A stretch of DNA of 64,000 bases. Origin: Isoetes taiwanensis. Lineage: Eukaryota; Streptophyta; Lycopodiopsida; Isoetales; Isoetaceae. A program made the position numbers and the translations under genes. Under the pieces are notes generated by a model, which was not told the DNA's origin, made no database searches, and saw only the letters and a list, made by a program, of their open reading frames with translations. Positions 12,589-24,079 of this stretch are shown here, one piece after another. Positions within the stretch are counted from its first letter, which is position 1, and every line of letters begins with the position of its first letter. Location: positions 5,687,901 to 5,751,900 of the forward strand of contig JAJEKV010000017.1 of assembly GCA_021234155.1 (NCBI GenBank), read 5' to 3'.

Positions 12589-12904
12589 TGCATGCCGAAA
12601 CCACGAGTCTCATACCCCCTATTCCACGAGTCAAATACCCCCTCTGGAATCCAAGTCCAAATGGGGAGCCAATAAATGCACCGATCCAATACGGGAGGGT
12701 CGCCCCCTTGCGCGCACTTAGGGTAGGTTCACACAATAAGGTATCAGGTGACCCTTTTTGCATGGTGAAAATATCCTTACCACGGTTTTGGTGATTCCAT
12801 AAGTAAATAATTCCATCAGCGGAATCACCGGCCCGAACCGGTTATTAAGTACCCGAGCCCCGTTATCGGGTACTGGCGGATTCGCTTCCAGTCATTGATA
12901 CCTT

Positions 12905-13260
12905 AAAGCGAGGATCACAACTTTGCTATTAGCGGATGGAATCATTAATTCGATTTTTGAGATGGAATCACGCTCATGTATTCCGCCGGGGCGGAATCAC
13001 CCGTATTATTTATTCCATGAGGCGAATCACAATCGTGTTATTACGCGAGGGCGGAATCACAACCATGCTATTCGCCGGAATGGAATCACGAGCGTCGATT
13101 CAGTGAGATGGAATCACCACTACGTATCGCGAGCGCGAATCACAACATTGCTATTCCGCTTTTAGATGGAATCACAACCCGAGCGATTCGCGGTGGAATC
13201 ACAAATGTAAGATTCTTCGAGATGGAATCACCACGAATGCATTCCGGGGAAGGAATCACA
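12905..13260 (+). repeat. About 29-bp subterminal minisatellite (GGAATCAC)
   Basis: AATCAC starts near 12966, 12995, 13025, 13055, 13084, 13112, 13138, 13170, 13197, 13226 and 13253, giving spacings of 26-32 bp. Between them a looser ATTC word recurs at half-period. The block sits just inside the left inverted repeat of the Mutator-like element. Copies in the opposite orientation (GGTGATTCCGTC) occur near 14704 and 14731, mirroring the arrangement. Confidence 0.8.
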
Positions 13261-13879
13261 CGGGGAACTTTGAATTTATGATAAGCGCAAGCGGGGAAGG
13301 AAAAATTGGCCGATGGTTCAATCCAGCCAGAAAGGCGATGGTTCAATGTGCCAGGTTCATGCATGATTCCATAAAAATGGTTGATGATGGTTACTTGAAG
13401 ATCATGAAGAAAATTAATATTAAACCAATGGTTGAAAAAACCAAGCCCTTACCTTTGCCTGAACATTTACGGTTGGGGATTTGAACCCCTTGCCATTATC
13501 GGCAATGCCATGGGGTGCTTCAAACAACAACAAGAAACAATAAACATGCGTTTTAAAGCAAGAACAAAAACCGTTTCTAATGTAACCCATTTCTCTAGAT
13601 TCAACGGGGAATAGTGAATCTGGGGCGCGTGTTTCTCTAAACGAGGGAATGCACAAAAGGAATAGAAACCCATTTCTCTAGATTCAACACAAAGCAGAAA
13701 TTCAAACACCGATTTGTGCGGCATTTGAAGGTAGAGGCGGTTTCTAATTCTCGTTCTATGCATCTTTGAGACCCAAAAACACAAATCTGTTGGAAAGATC
13801 AAAGCGGGGAAGGGGCGGGAAACAAGCGCACAAAGCAAACGATAGGAGATGGGAGGCGATCAAGCTTCCGAGAGGAAAG

Positions 13880-14160
13880 GGCGGAAAGGTTGGATTAAGC
13901 CATTTCGGGCTTTGCATCGTCTTGGAAGCGGGGATATTGGCGGTGTTTATCTTTGCGAGCTCGGAGGGGCGTAGGATCTTTGTTTTTGCTATGAAGGTTA
14001 TGGACAAAACTGCTTTGGCTTCCCAATAAGCTTCACGGGGCTGCTGACGGGCGAAAATCCTTGCTTCTTTGGATCATCGTTCTTGCTCACGCTTTATGCC
14101 CACTTTGAAGCGGCTCAATTTTCTTGTTTGGTTATGGAGTTTTGCCACAGCGATGATCGC
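13880..14160 (+). pseudogene. Captured AGCVIII (D6PK-like) kinase fragment
   Basis: Plant AGCVIII kinases phosphorylate membrane proteins such as auxin efflux carriers. Across three frames this stretch reads a kinase N-lobe: a glycine-loop-like RLGSGDIGGVYLCEL near 13912-13960, the beta-3 lysine motif FVFAMKVMDKTALAS at 13982-14026, ILASLDH near 14056, and LTLYAHFEAAQFSCLVMEFC at about 14078-14137 covering the hinge. The order and spacing match D6PK-type kinases. Frameshifts separate the pieces and the catalytic loop (HRD) and DFD are absent. It lies inside the Mutator-like element, so it was probably captured as exon sequence. It cannot encode a working kinase. Confidence 0.75.
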
Positions 14161-14700
14161 ATAGTCTCGGGCAGCGGCAATCCGGCAAATGTTTTGGCGA
14201 AGATCTTTGCTTCTTGGCGGACCAAAAACGGATTGAAAACGGATTGGCGGGTTCTGAGAACCCATGCCCTTTTGCCGGGATGAATGCCCTTTTCTTGGGA
14301 TGAATGCCCATGCCCTTTTCATGCTTTTGTAGGGCCTTGAGATCCATGTTAGGGCTTCTTTGCCTTGGTGGTATCGGTTCCTCCATTCAATCTTCATCGC
14401 CAATCTTGAAATCGTTCCAAGCCACGCACCGAGAATTTCCAAGAAAATGTTCAAAGAAATGTCTCCCTAACCCGTTAAAAAAGCCAGTGAGTATTCTTCC
14501 TTTGAGGCTCAGGCCAGTTAGAACAATGCGAACTTGAGATCTTCTCGTGGATTCGGCCAGAGAAGGCGACCATCGCCCGGAGTAAGCGGCCATCGCCGGG
14601 AACAGCGGCCATAAGCTAGGCACTACACGAAACACCTCCCCACAAACAAGAATAAAAGAATAGGGCGTCAAAAAATTTGAATTTTTACTGAAAAATTCTG
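14161..14700. other. Interior of Mutator-like element, unidentified
   Basis: Moderately GC-rich sequence between the kinase fragment and the right subterminal repeats. Open frames exist on both strands (for example minus-strand 14387-14944) but none shows a family motif. It may be more captured sequence that has diverged too far to name. Confidence 0.4.
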
Positions 14701-14999
14701 GATGGTGATTCCGTCGCATGGAATAACAGAACGGTGATTCCGTCCGGTGGTATTTGGAAAATGTGATTCTGCTTAAGGAAGGTATAAAGCGGAATGGCGG
14801 GGATGGACCCTGAGCCGGATGTTTGGGATCTATCGAGAAGGTACACGACATTGTGGAGGTACGAGTATGAGGGCCTCGGAAGCGGATCCCGTTCGGAGGG
14901 TCTGTGATTCTGCGGGAAGGAATTATTTGCGATGGAATCACCAAAACCAGGGTAAGGATATTTTCACCCCTTTTTGCAGATATTCATTTGGAACAGTGA

Positions 15000-17900
15000 T
15001 GATTGGGGATATGGACCGCTTTATACCAATCACATCCTTGGGTATTCTTGGTTCTTTCAGATGGGAAAACATTTGGAGTCTGTCAGGCGAAATTCAATGA
15101 CCGAATTTTGCCTCTTGGGTTGAGCCAATCAACTACCGCCCACACCACGGATCCTAGATCCCCCTCATTGATTAGTGTTGCGCTGCTCCCAGTCGATGTT
15201 TCAACACCCTAGTGTTACCAACACCAGCGATGATTGGTTCTTCTCAGCAATTCCTCTGATTTGTTAATTGATCATCCGTGCAGAAACCCAATTGCTACCA
15301 CAGAGGCCTAATCTATGGCTACAGTAGCATAATCGTCCTTCCAAACCGAGCTTCACAGTCAAGTTTCGATCTAAATAGAGATCTAAGAACTTCAGAATTG
15401 TCTGTTTCTCAAAAACCCAACTCCGATTGCCCCCTGGCCAATTCACCTTCCAGGTTTTATAAACTCACCACTGAAGCTATCCTCAGTTCTACTAAGCCAA
15501 ATCCGACCCAACTGGGCCCAAATCTGATTCCAATCCGGGCCACAACTGCAGATCCGCCATCGCAAGCCTGTTACAGATCATCTCGATCTGTTCTTCAACA
15601 AGCTTTTGTCAACAAACCAAAACACGCCACGTGTCATTAACATTAACATTTAATATTGTTAACTTATATTACTTCTTATTAATAACAATATTAACACCCC
15701 TAGTGCTAATAACTAACACTAGTACCCATGATGTTAACTTGTACGTCCCTTATACATTAATATTAACGTTATGTGACTACCGGCAACTATTGGTATCGCA
15801 TGCCTTGCCTCCGCAACTAATATTACTAACTAATATTAGTGTCCTAGTGACCATATATCTGTCCCTAACAAATCTTTGTCCCTTATTCCGCATTTTAGTC
15901 ACCATAGGCCGATTCTGATCCAACATGGCCCATTAATCACAACCATCCAAACAATTGTAACTAATAGTAACCCCATGCTCATGGACATCCGTCAAAGGGT
16001 CCGGGTAAGGCTATACCCTTGGGAGCACACATAGTCAGTGTCGATACAACGAGGAGGTGGGAGGTATAGGCTTTTTTTTTTTTATGCATGCCACATGTTG
16101 GAGTTTCTACATGTTGGCTTTTCCTACACGTTTGCTACATGATGCCTTAGTAGCTTCCTTGTGGCAATGGTTGAACGATAGACTGAAGCAGAGTTTTGAT
16201 GGGTGTTGCCCAAGGTCTTCTGACAGCTCAAAATTAATGTAAAGAGGTATGTCTTACTAGCATTGTTCCTAGTGTGCATGTTACTGGTTGGCTAAGTGTT
16301 AAGCTTTTCCTAAAGGCGTTGCCTTTTATTTTCATATATTATGACCTTTGTAAGGTAGAAGTTAGATCCATGGCTGCTGTTAGTAATTGATGAATTGGAC
16401 GGCTACATTAATTCACTATGATTAACCATTGTGACCATATTTTCATAATAAAATTTTACATGGCCTTTCAATAGCTGAAAATATCTTCTTTTCCTTTGCC
16501 AATTTTCGTGCTTGTCTTTGTTTTTAAAAATGGAGGCAGGCGCAAACTAATATACCTTGGCGGAATTTTTTGTGTGCCGTCCAAGGTCTTCTGGCACACC
16601 GTCTCTAATTAGGGATATGGCCATCCTCAGAATTACCATCAACGTAATTTTCTCTATCTCTATATTGCTATTCCTTATTACAGTAAATATCTTTACCTCT
16701 TGTCATGTCATTTATGATATGAGGCGGATGAAATCCGGCAGACCTGGCTTCGATTTGCTGGGCTCTGTCTAAATCTTTTTACCTGACCATATCTTATCAG
16801 GGTTTTTGCCTTAATCTATTGTGTCGATTAAGCCTTTGGAGCAGTAGACTTTGTGGGCACATGTTTCCTTCCATAATCTGTAATCCGTGAAACAAGACTC
16901 ATATGAGGCGCTGCTAGTGGACAAATAGATCGGCAATGCATTTGTAGGATGCAAATCAATATTCTGGAAGTGCTTGAGCAATATGAATATGTAGCATTAT
17001 AACAGGGGGTTTTTTTTCTGTTTTTGTACTGTTTTCTCTAAGGTTTTCATATGATTTGGTGGCAGTATTCATGAGGTGTACTAAATAGTATTTTTTAGAG
17101 TGCATCCTTTTGTTAGCCAGTTGATTTTTAGAAAAGGGGCAAATCCTCGTGGTGAATAATTAGTTTTAGGGTTTTTTAGGGTTGTGTGGATTAGGGTTTG
17201 GTCGGTTTTTTTTTTTAGGCTAGGTGAAGGCGAGGCAAATTCCTAGGCCTATATTTTTGTTAATTCTCGCCATGGCGGAGATTATGAATGCCTGCTCATA
17301 GGAACCGTCCAGAAATTCTTTGGAAAAGAGGGGAAAAGCTTTGAGGTAGAAGTCTGCTTAGGAATTGAAGCCAAAAACAAAAAGTAGTTTTGCTTCGTGA
17401 AAAGGACCGATGGGTGGGTTCCTATCTTTGAATTTACGTCTACATCAGGCTTCTATTCCGTTTCCCTTGAAAACTTTGGCTCTTTAGCTAATCCATGAAT
17501 ATCTAGCCGGATATGATGGGTGGGTTCACAGCATTGAAGCCGATTTCATTGAGTCTTTATGTATAATGTGTCTTCTCGTGAGTCAAAGCGTAAAAGACAT
17601 GGAGCTCAAAGGTGGGTCACACGAGAGAATGACCGAGGGGCAGGGGATTATGCAAACCAGCGGGGCGCTTTCTCCAAAGTTTAAGTGATCCAAATCTCGA
17701 TTCAAGCAAGATCGTCTGCTGACCATTTTTGTTAGAGTTTTTCTTGGTTGTGCGGTGAAGGACTCTGCGGCCGATATTGAGCATGTTCTTCATGCATGTT
17801 CGATGCGCCCGAGAATGCGTGAGTTTAAAACCCTATGCCTTTGATGGAAAAGGTTTTGAGGGGTGGAAGCAAATGATGTGTCGGTTTCTAAAAGCGAGCT

Positions 17901-18180
17901 TGTTTGGCGATTGTTGATGGCGTTGAGCCATGCCCCAAACTTGAAGGCGAAGATTTAAGCCCGGCGTGGATGGGTTGAAGGCACAACTCTTGTGGCGATG
18001 GCGCGTGACAGAGCCCTTTCTTGCATCGCCATGTGCCTTTCAAAGAATCAACTTCAACTTGCCAAAAGGTGAGCTTGATTATGGAAGCAAACACCCTCCG
18101 GGATTTGTTGAATCACGGTATAGCAAACATATAGTGAAGTGGATATTATGCGACTTTTGAATGAATTAGAAGATATTCAA
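15000..18180. other. Intergenic, no recognisable gene
   Basis: Includes an AT-rich patch with many AACATTAATATT words at about 15630-15850 and a T-run at 16070. Short frames are not supported by any motif. A stretch at about 17950-18100 has codon-like composition, but no family was recognised. Confidence 0.45.
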
Positions 18181-18429
18181 TATAATGATCGTGATGACCT
18201 CAAGGTGCATATCTCCAACCCCACTAATTCTGCTTCTTCTTCTGCTCCTGCGATCAAACAAGCAGCCCAATTAGTAGAAGCCTAGGGTCAACTTCAGAAG
18301 TTCCTATCCAAGCTATTGGGATCTTTTATTTGCCTCTTGCAGATGGAAATTTTGCTCACGTCCCAAATGCTTTGTTGGTTCTACAATTGAGGAAGAATAA
18401 GTACTGACCAACAGATAAACTTTTTTTTT

Positions 18430-18585
18430 TTATCAAGACTCAGTCTATTTTTATGCTTCAGATGCTAATGTTTCTGATACTTTGCTTGCTCAGGGCACTC
18501 GCAATGGAAATCTTTATGAACTTCCTCTTCCTTCTTTTGAAGAAAGCGCCTACTTTGTCAATAGTGATGCGCCTCCATCCAATTA
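18430..18585 (+). pseudogene. Possible copia GAG-pre-integrase fragment
   Basis: Reading DSVYFYASDAN..TLLAQG, then NGNLYELPLP, the stretch resembles the protease/GAG-pre-integrase link of copia elements, where a short 'xLxxGxxxNGLYxL' motif precedes the integrase. The match is short and ends before any HHCC finger. The call is tentative. Confidence 0.3.
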
Positions 18586-18599
18586 TGGCACCCAGATTG

Positions 18600-18960
18600 G
18601 CCCATGTCCATACCCGTCTTTGGCTTTATCGGGGCGGGCGGTTCATCTTCACATTAATAGAGGTTTACGGTGTAGTCCCTTTATTAGGAACACGCTCATT
18701 CGGATGTATGCGTGGACAATGATAATTTCAGCTTATGCCCAAAATGGGGCGCGGTGATGAATCTTTCGTCTTTTCCACAAATTGTTGGATGATAATTTCA
18801 AATCGGATAAGATCACCTTCATCACGGTCCTTGATTCTTGTTCCAAACCACGTCACGGAAGAAGGTAAGGCTGGTTCATGGACATAGGTAATTTGGTTCA
18901 TGGACATGTAGTTGTTATGATTTCAAATGCCCTTTTCGAACTTGGCTGCGGGATGGGTAT
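18600..18960 (+). pseudogene. PPR protein relic (PLS class)
   Basis: PPR proteins bind organellar RNA. Successive pieces match a P-L-S repeat set: GRAVHLHINRGL with SPFIRNTLIRMYA (an L/S boundary), then WTMIISAYAQNGA, then FHKLLDD with SDKITFITVLDSCSK, then LVHGHVVVMISNALFELG. The order is correct for one and a half PPR cycles. Frames change several times and stops intervene, so this is a dead fragment. Whether it was captured by a transposon is not visible here. Confidence 0.65.
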
Positions 18961-18999
18961 GCATCGGCTCACATTCGAAGAAGTGCAAGCGACTTATTG

Positions 19000-20120
19000 T
19001 TAGAGGAAAAAAACCTTGGTGATAATAACTGGGCGTGTGCTTACGATTATATGGAGCAACTTGTTAACTTGTTTGAATTATCCGTTTTTCAAATTTACGG
19101 AAACAACCATTAGGAATAGGGATTACCCAATTTTGTTATAAAAGTACTTGTGACATTGCCAATATCTAGCATTATAACAGGGGATAATGCCATAATGTAG
19201 TTTTCCCAAAGAAGAATTTGCAATCTTGGCATTTCGGGGATGATTGTTTTTGATCCTATGAATATTCTTATTTATTTATGCAATGGGAATAATTTGTTTT
19301 GTCTTGATGTTATTGTGCTTTTTAGTAATTAATATTTAGGCCCATAAAGTTTATCTATATGCCTTTAGTTAGGGCCCGAAGGCCCAAATTTTTTTTAATA
19401 TAACAATCAACATACAACTACCATTAACATTATTAACACAAACCATTGCATTTAACACATTTAAATTAAAATCCCCTTAAACCCCTTTGGTTTGGGTGCA
19501 TATTCCACGGGGGTTGCGTTAGGGCGTGAGAGCTCAAAAATATATTTACAATACATGTACAAAATTAACACCATTAAGTACATTCTCTCAAACCTTATAG
19601 TATTTTGCGCCAAACAATCGGTACATCACTGGTTTGCAGCGGATATGGCTTTTTTGTATGCATTGCGCTTTGGAAGACATGTTTTGCAACATAGATAGCG
19701 AGGCTTGGGTGGTTTGGATTGGCGACCATCTACCAAATAAGAGTGTTTGTGAAGCATAGCCAAGGAGATCGTCTCAATCTATGACAACAACACGATTGCA
19801 AGGTTATGGAAAGATAACCATGTTCATTCATGGGATCCAAGATGTGATGGGCCTGTGCTCTCATGGGCATGGACATGATGAAGTTTTTCTTTTTGTTCAC
19901 AAAAAACACGAAAATGAAGAAGATCTAATGTCGACACTACGAAAAACCAGGTATGGTTTTGAGTTTCTAATCTGAACAATTGTACATACGTGGAGTTTGT
20001 TTACATTACTAAAGCCAACTATGGCAATGATTTTTCGGGGAAAATGTAAACTTCTAGTTAAGGATTTTTGAATCTTTGCTTAGGTTGAACCATAGCGAGA
20101 GAGATATATTACGCAAATTA
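19000..20120. other. Intergenic, no recognisable gene
   Basis: AT-rich, with short frames only. No motif supports a gene on either strand. Confidence 0.45.
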
Positions 20121-20129
20121 GTTTAAGGG

Positions 20130-20660
20130 AGAGTGCTTGAGCTTTGGAATATGTTCTAATATTTCATTTATTGTCTAAACTTGACTGTGTAGTTAATAAG
20201 CATAATGATTAAAAGGCTGCAAAAAGCGGTAAGATCTGAGAGATAGTAATTTGAAAAAAACATGTACCAGGAGAACAATGGAGGTAAATTGCTGCATTAT
20301 CACGGACTTAACTCTAGTTTGTATTGGATATTTGATCAGCCAAGCGAGCTTTAAAATCATGTTATTGCTACAAATAGACCTCGGCTTTGTCTGAGAGAGG
20401 ATAATCATGTATTTTTAAGCATTAAGCTTAGTTGAGAGTTTAAAACCAAATGGTTTGTCAGTGGGAAGTATATCTTGGGGTTTTCTTGGATACATTACAC
20501 GCAAGCCAAGTGCGATGTAAGAGATAATGCTTGCACTAGAATATGGTCTAATATTTTTCTTATTACATAAACATTTGTGTAGTTGATAGGGATGAAGATT
20601 AAAGGCTGCAAGCGGTAAGATCTGATTGTAGTATTTTGAAAAAACATCTACTCTTTCGTC
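20130..20660. repeat. Imperfect duplication, about 390-bp spacing
   Basis: The segment about 20130-20270 recurs at about 20525-20650. Shared words are TCTAATATTT, TGTGTAGTT, AAAGGCTGCAA and GCGGTAAGATCTGA. Small indels distinguish the copies. No coding content is recognised. Confidence 0.65.
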
Positions 20661-20669
20661 TGTATGATT

Positions 20670-21860
20670 TATCCTGAATTTTGTTATATATTTCTTGTTC
20701 ATGGCTCTTTCTAACTTGGGACAAAAGGATTACATTAGGCAAACGGTTAATAACCGAGAAGCCTAAGGTACCTTTTGGCCCTTGCATTTTTACCCAGTCT
20801 ATGGCTAATTATGTATTGGTTGGCTGCAGGTACGGGCTTCTCTTCCTAATGCATTCTTTTTGTTTTAGGTTTTGGTTGAGCTTGGAGAATGGAAACTGAC
20901 GGGAACTTGAAGATTACTGCTGATATTAGAGGACGGCCACAAACAGGGGTGTTATACTATGTAATCCTGAATTGGATCTACGTTTTCAGTTTACATTTCT
21001 ACTGTTTTGTATTAGTACAAGGTAATAATTTCTCTGTCTTTGTTTGAGACATGAATCTCAAGTTGTTGGCAAGCCTATATGCCTAACTGCCTTGCTTATT
21101 TCTTGTCCATATCTCTATTACTTAAACATTGAGATATATTATGAGATTACTGAATCTATTGCATTGATATATGTATAAAATTTTGGACATATACAAGAAG
21201 TTCAACTTTCTGTGTTCTACACTTGGAATGCCTATATGTGACTGCTAGTTTGCATTAACATCAGAATTTTGTAGTTGACTTTGGAGTATTGCAGCAGCAT
21301 ATACTTGATCATATGTATGCAGTTAGTTTTGGCGGGGTTATAGCTTAGTAAAGCTATGAAGTTAGTGTTGTATAAGCTTTGTTTTGCCTTGTGCATCTTA
21401 AATTTTGCCATGAACTGCATTCCAGTTATGATTTATGGCCTGAAAACTTAAAGGTCATGACACGGATAACATTGCAGGATAATATTACACGGTCTGAAAA
21501 TATCTTTAGATTGTAAAGGATAAAACATTGATCATCTTTAGACTTTCTGGAATATGATACCATTACTTTTGGTTTATGGTTTTGAATGACATTAGGATAT
21601 AGATATCTGTAACTGTATACCTTGAAAGAATGGTACCATCTTGGACATTTTGTTCTTGTATGGCCAGATAAGACAGCGGAGGGATTGACCAATGCTGATG
21701 TTTGCGCTAGTTTTTACTAGTTCAATCCGGTTTTTTTTTTTTAAGGACGAACCAAAAGTTTATCAATCAACAGAATATGTACAAAATGAATATCTCTCCT
21801 CTAGTTGTGTAAGCACAAGAGGGTGTCGCTGGAACACGAGCCTGTGGCACAATGTACCTA
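20670..21860. other. Intergenic upstream of the hAT MITE
   Basis: AT-rich DNA without recognised genes. The small frames at 20681-20899 and 21426-21692 have no supporting motif. Confidence 0.45.
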
Positions 21861-21868
21861 CTCCATAC

Positions 21869-22369
21869 CAGGGATAGGTTTTGTACGTACAAAATTCAAA
21901 TTCCTGACGTATAAAGTCAAAAAATACGTATTTTTTAATAAAATACGTATTTAACGTATTTAAACCTCGCCGGCCGGAAAAAAATTTGGCGTCGCCAAAA
22001 GCCGTGAAAAGCATCTGAAAGTTTTTCAGCGTCTGAAACGATGAAACGGCGTCGATGTACGAGAAAAAAAAAAAAAAGCAGCGTGCAGAATTCTTTAATA
22101 TCGCTTCTGGCGAAAAATGCTTCGGCGTCTGCAGCGATCTGAAAGGTTAATGCCTTTTTTTCTTGCGTTCGGCGTATCGCGGTTTTCCTTGTTCGGCGTC
22201 TGAAATTTTGGCCGACACTTTCCGCGTTGTTTTCAGCGTCGCGAAAATCTTCCGGACGCCGAAATTTTTTTGCCGTATTTTTTTCGTTTTATCACGGAAA
22301 ATATGTGCCGTATCATACAATTCATCGTATTCCGTTATAAAGCATTATAAGCGTATTGAACCTATCCTG
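21869..22369. mobile_element. hAT-superfamily MITE (501 bp)
   Basis: The termini are CAGGGATAGGTTTTGTACG on the left and, read inwards from the right, CAGGATAGGTTCAATACG. CTCCATAC is duplicated immediately outside, at 21861-21868 and 22370-22377. An 8-bp target-site duplication plus CAGGG-type ends is diagnostic of hAT elements. The interior is strikingly CpG-rich compared with its AT-rich surroundings and repeats GGCGTC or GCGTCTG many times. It contains no transposase frame, so it must have been mobilised in trans. Confidence 0.85.
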
Positions 22370-22660
22370 CTCCATACTAGATAAGTAAAGAAGATATGGC
22401 TCTGCTTAAAAGGTCTAACCGCATTGGACTTATGCGAAGTCAAATCGGATGTGACTCTTTGGAATAATAGGAGAGTTTGAAGATGTATCATGGGCTGTGC
22501 TTTAAAGTATTATCTTCGACCAAACCAGCCCATTGAAGTGGAACAGCGAGACCATATGCAACATGTGGAGTAGAATCCACGTAGACCAAGTCTTTGAAGA
22601 GGGCTAAGATCGAGAGGTGTTAAAATCCTTAGGCTGACTTTGAGGTTGTGAAAGCGGTGG

Positions 22661-23179
22661 ATGTTTGGGTGGAGGGTAGGCACCACGATGGTCAATGTCT
22701 ATATTTGCCCACAAGCCTCTTCAACTTGCTATTGCGACCCTCGAATCTCATCTAGCCTTTGCCTCTATATTGAGGCGGGATGTTGGGCTGGGGCTTACGA
22801 GAAGAAAGGCTTTGCCGGTGTTGCCACCATGAAGATGAATGTTATGCCCTCGGATCTGCCCGGCGTTTGCCTATATCGGCCTTGGTATGTTCGATTACTA
22901 GTGCACGGCATACATTTGCATGAGTTATTGAAGTCTGATGTCAATGGGCTTGTTGGGGTCATACCTCGGGGAGGTTATGGATGCCTGACTTCGGTTATTG
23001 TCCTCGGGGCCGATATTGAGCCGATCTATACCATTTCACGATGTATACCCGACATACTTATTCTTGCTAAAGTTTTCCCTCGAAAACCCTTTGAAGCGGG
23101 GTTTTTAATCTGGCGATGTCGCTTCTTTGCTCTCTTTTTGTTTGGGTCCCATAGGCCAATTGGTCTCCATGGGCGATAA
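22661..23179 (+). pseudogene. Possible PPR-like fragment
   Basis: An open frame of 172 codons contains ATMKMNVMPSDL followed at PPR-like distance by LLVHGIHLHELL, which resembles the end of a PPR L motif (xxxGxxLHxxL). The rest does not match and has none of the expected flanking repeats. It may be another frameshifted PPR relic. Confidence is low and it could be an unrelated chance frame. Confidence 0.3.
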
Positions 23180-24070
23180 AAATCTATTCGATTCTATTCT
23201 ATTCTATTCTATTCTATTATATTCATCCGGTGAGGTTTTGGACCGGTGGTGAAATAAATCTGAGAGGAAGTCATAGGGGATGAGAAACATCCATTGAAGG
23301 AAGCGAGCTAGGAGTAGGATATGTGAATATTGTTGAAATATGTCTGAAACAAACAAAGATGGCCTAGGAATGTGCATGGGTCCAAAATTAAATTTGGCCC
23401 CGCCGGGGCCTAAGGGTAGTTGGGAGGAGGGGGTTCATTTAAGTACTCCATACTATAGTGGGTAATTTTCCTTTAACCATGCAAACTTAAATTATGGGCT
23501 TCAAGCACATCAAACTCACTTTGTAAGAGTATTCTTCTTGCGTGTGTTGCCAAAGCTGACTTTTTGGGACCAATCTTGTCCACCTAGGAATGTTCTTTTT
23601 CTGATTCTCCAAGGCAGGGTCCGCGCTTGGACAGAAAAATCTCCATACTGATCCATCAAGTAGGCATCTTTCATTGAACAGTCATGGCATTCCTAGCCCT
23701 TTCCAGTCCAAGTTAAATATCACCATTTAACTTGAACAAGAAAGTAAACCCTTTTCAGTCCTTCAAATTAAATATCACCATTCTTGAATAAGAAAAATAT
23801 TTTTCCCTTCCATTCTCAGGAATACTTATTTCCTTAAGAAGGTCTCTAAGTTGAACATCAACTTAATTTGTCTCAAAGTATAGAAGTCGCATTTAATTAA
23901 AGTGGGTCAAATCTCGAATTTTGGGACTCAGACTGAAAATGGGACTCATACTATAGAAAAAAAAATTCTGAATTGAATGCTTGAATAGAATTACACATCA
24001 CACACAAAGAACTGAGTAACTTGTTTTCCTCATAATTTTTACAAACCACTAGTTGAGAAAGTTTTCAAGC
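23180..24070. other. Intergenic with short ATTCT microsatellite
   Basis: A (TTCTA)n run lies at about 23189-23223. The remainder has no recognised gene; it lies downstream of the DDE-like transposase relic. Confidence 0.5.
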
Positions 24071-24079
24071 TTCTCAATA

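Larger units (their letters stand above)
10933..12683. mobile_element. TIR element with subterminal repeats carrying a HemW exon
   Basis: The ends are long inverted repeats of more than 100 bp. The left end (10933 to about 11040) starts CGGTGCATTTATTGGC and the right end (about 12556-12683) finishes GCCAATAAATGCACCG. Inside both arms the word AAGTCAAATACCCC or its complement recurs many times (for example near 11030, 11060, 11160, 11190, 12165, 12535, 12565 and 12630), as expected for transposase-binding subterminal repeats. No transposase is encoded. No clear target-site duplication flanks it, so the superfamily is undetermined. The only coding content recognised is the first exon of a HemW-like gene, suggesting gene-fragment capture. 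The element sits directly upstream of PRP3. Confidence 0.7.
12763..14969 (+). mobile_element. Pack-MULE-like (Mutator-type) element
   Basis: Terminal inverted repeats at 12763-12800 and 14932-14969 agree at about 35 of 38 positions (core GGTGAAAATATCCTTACC) and a weaker match runs about 30 bp further in. Immediately outside, CTTTTTGCA is present as a direct repeat at 12754-12762 and 14970-14978. A 9-bp target-site duplication is the hallmark of Mutator-like elements. The left arm carries about eleven degenerate GGAATCAC repeats of about 29-bp period; the right arm carries the inverse GTGATTCC words. No MULE transposase is seen. The interior holds pieces of an AGCVIII protein kinase, so it is a nonautonomous, gene-capturing element. 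Confidence 0.8.
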
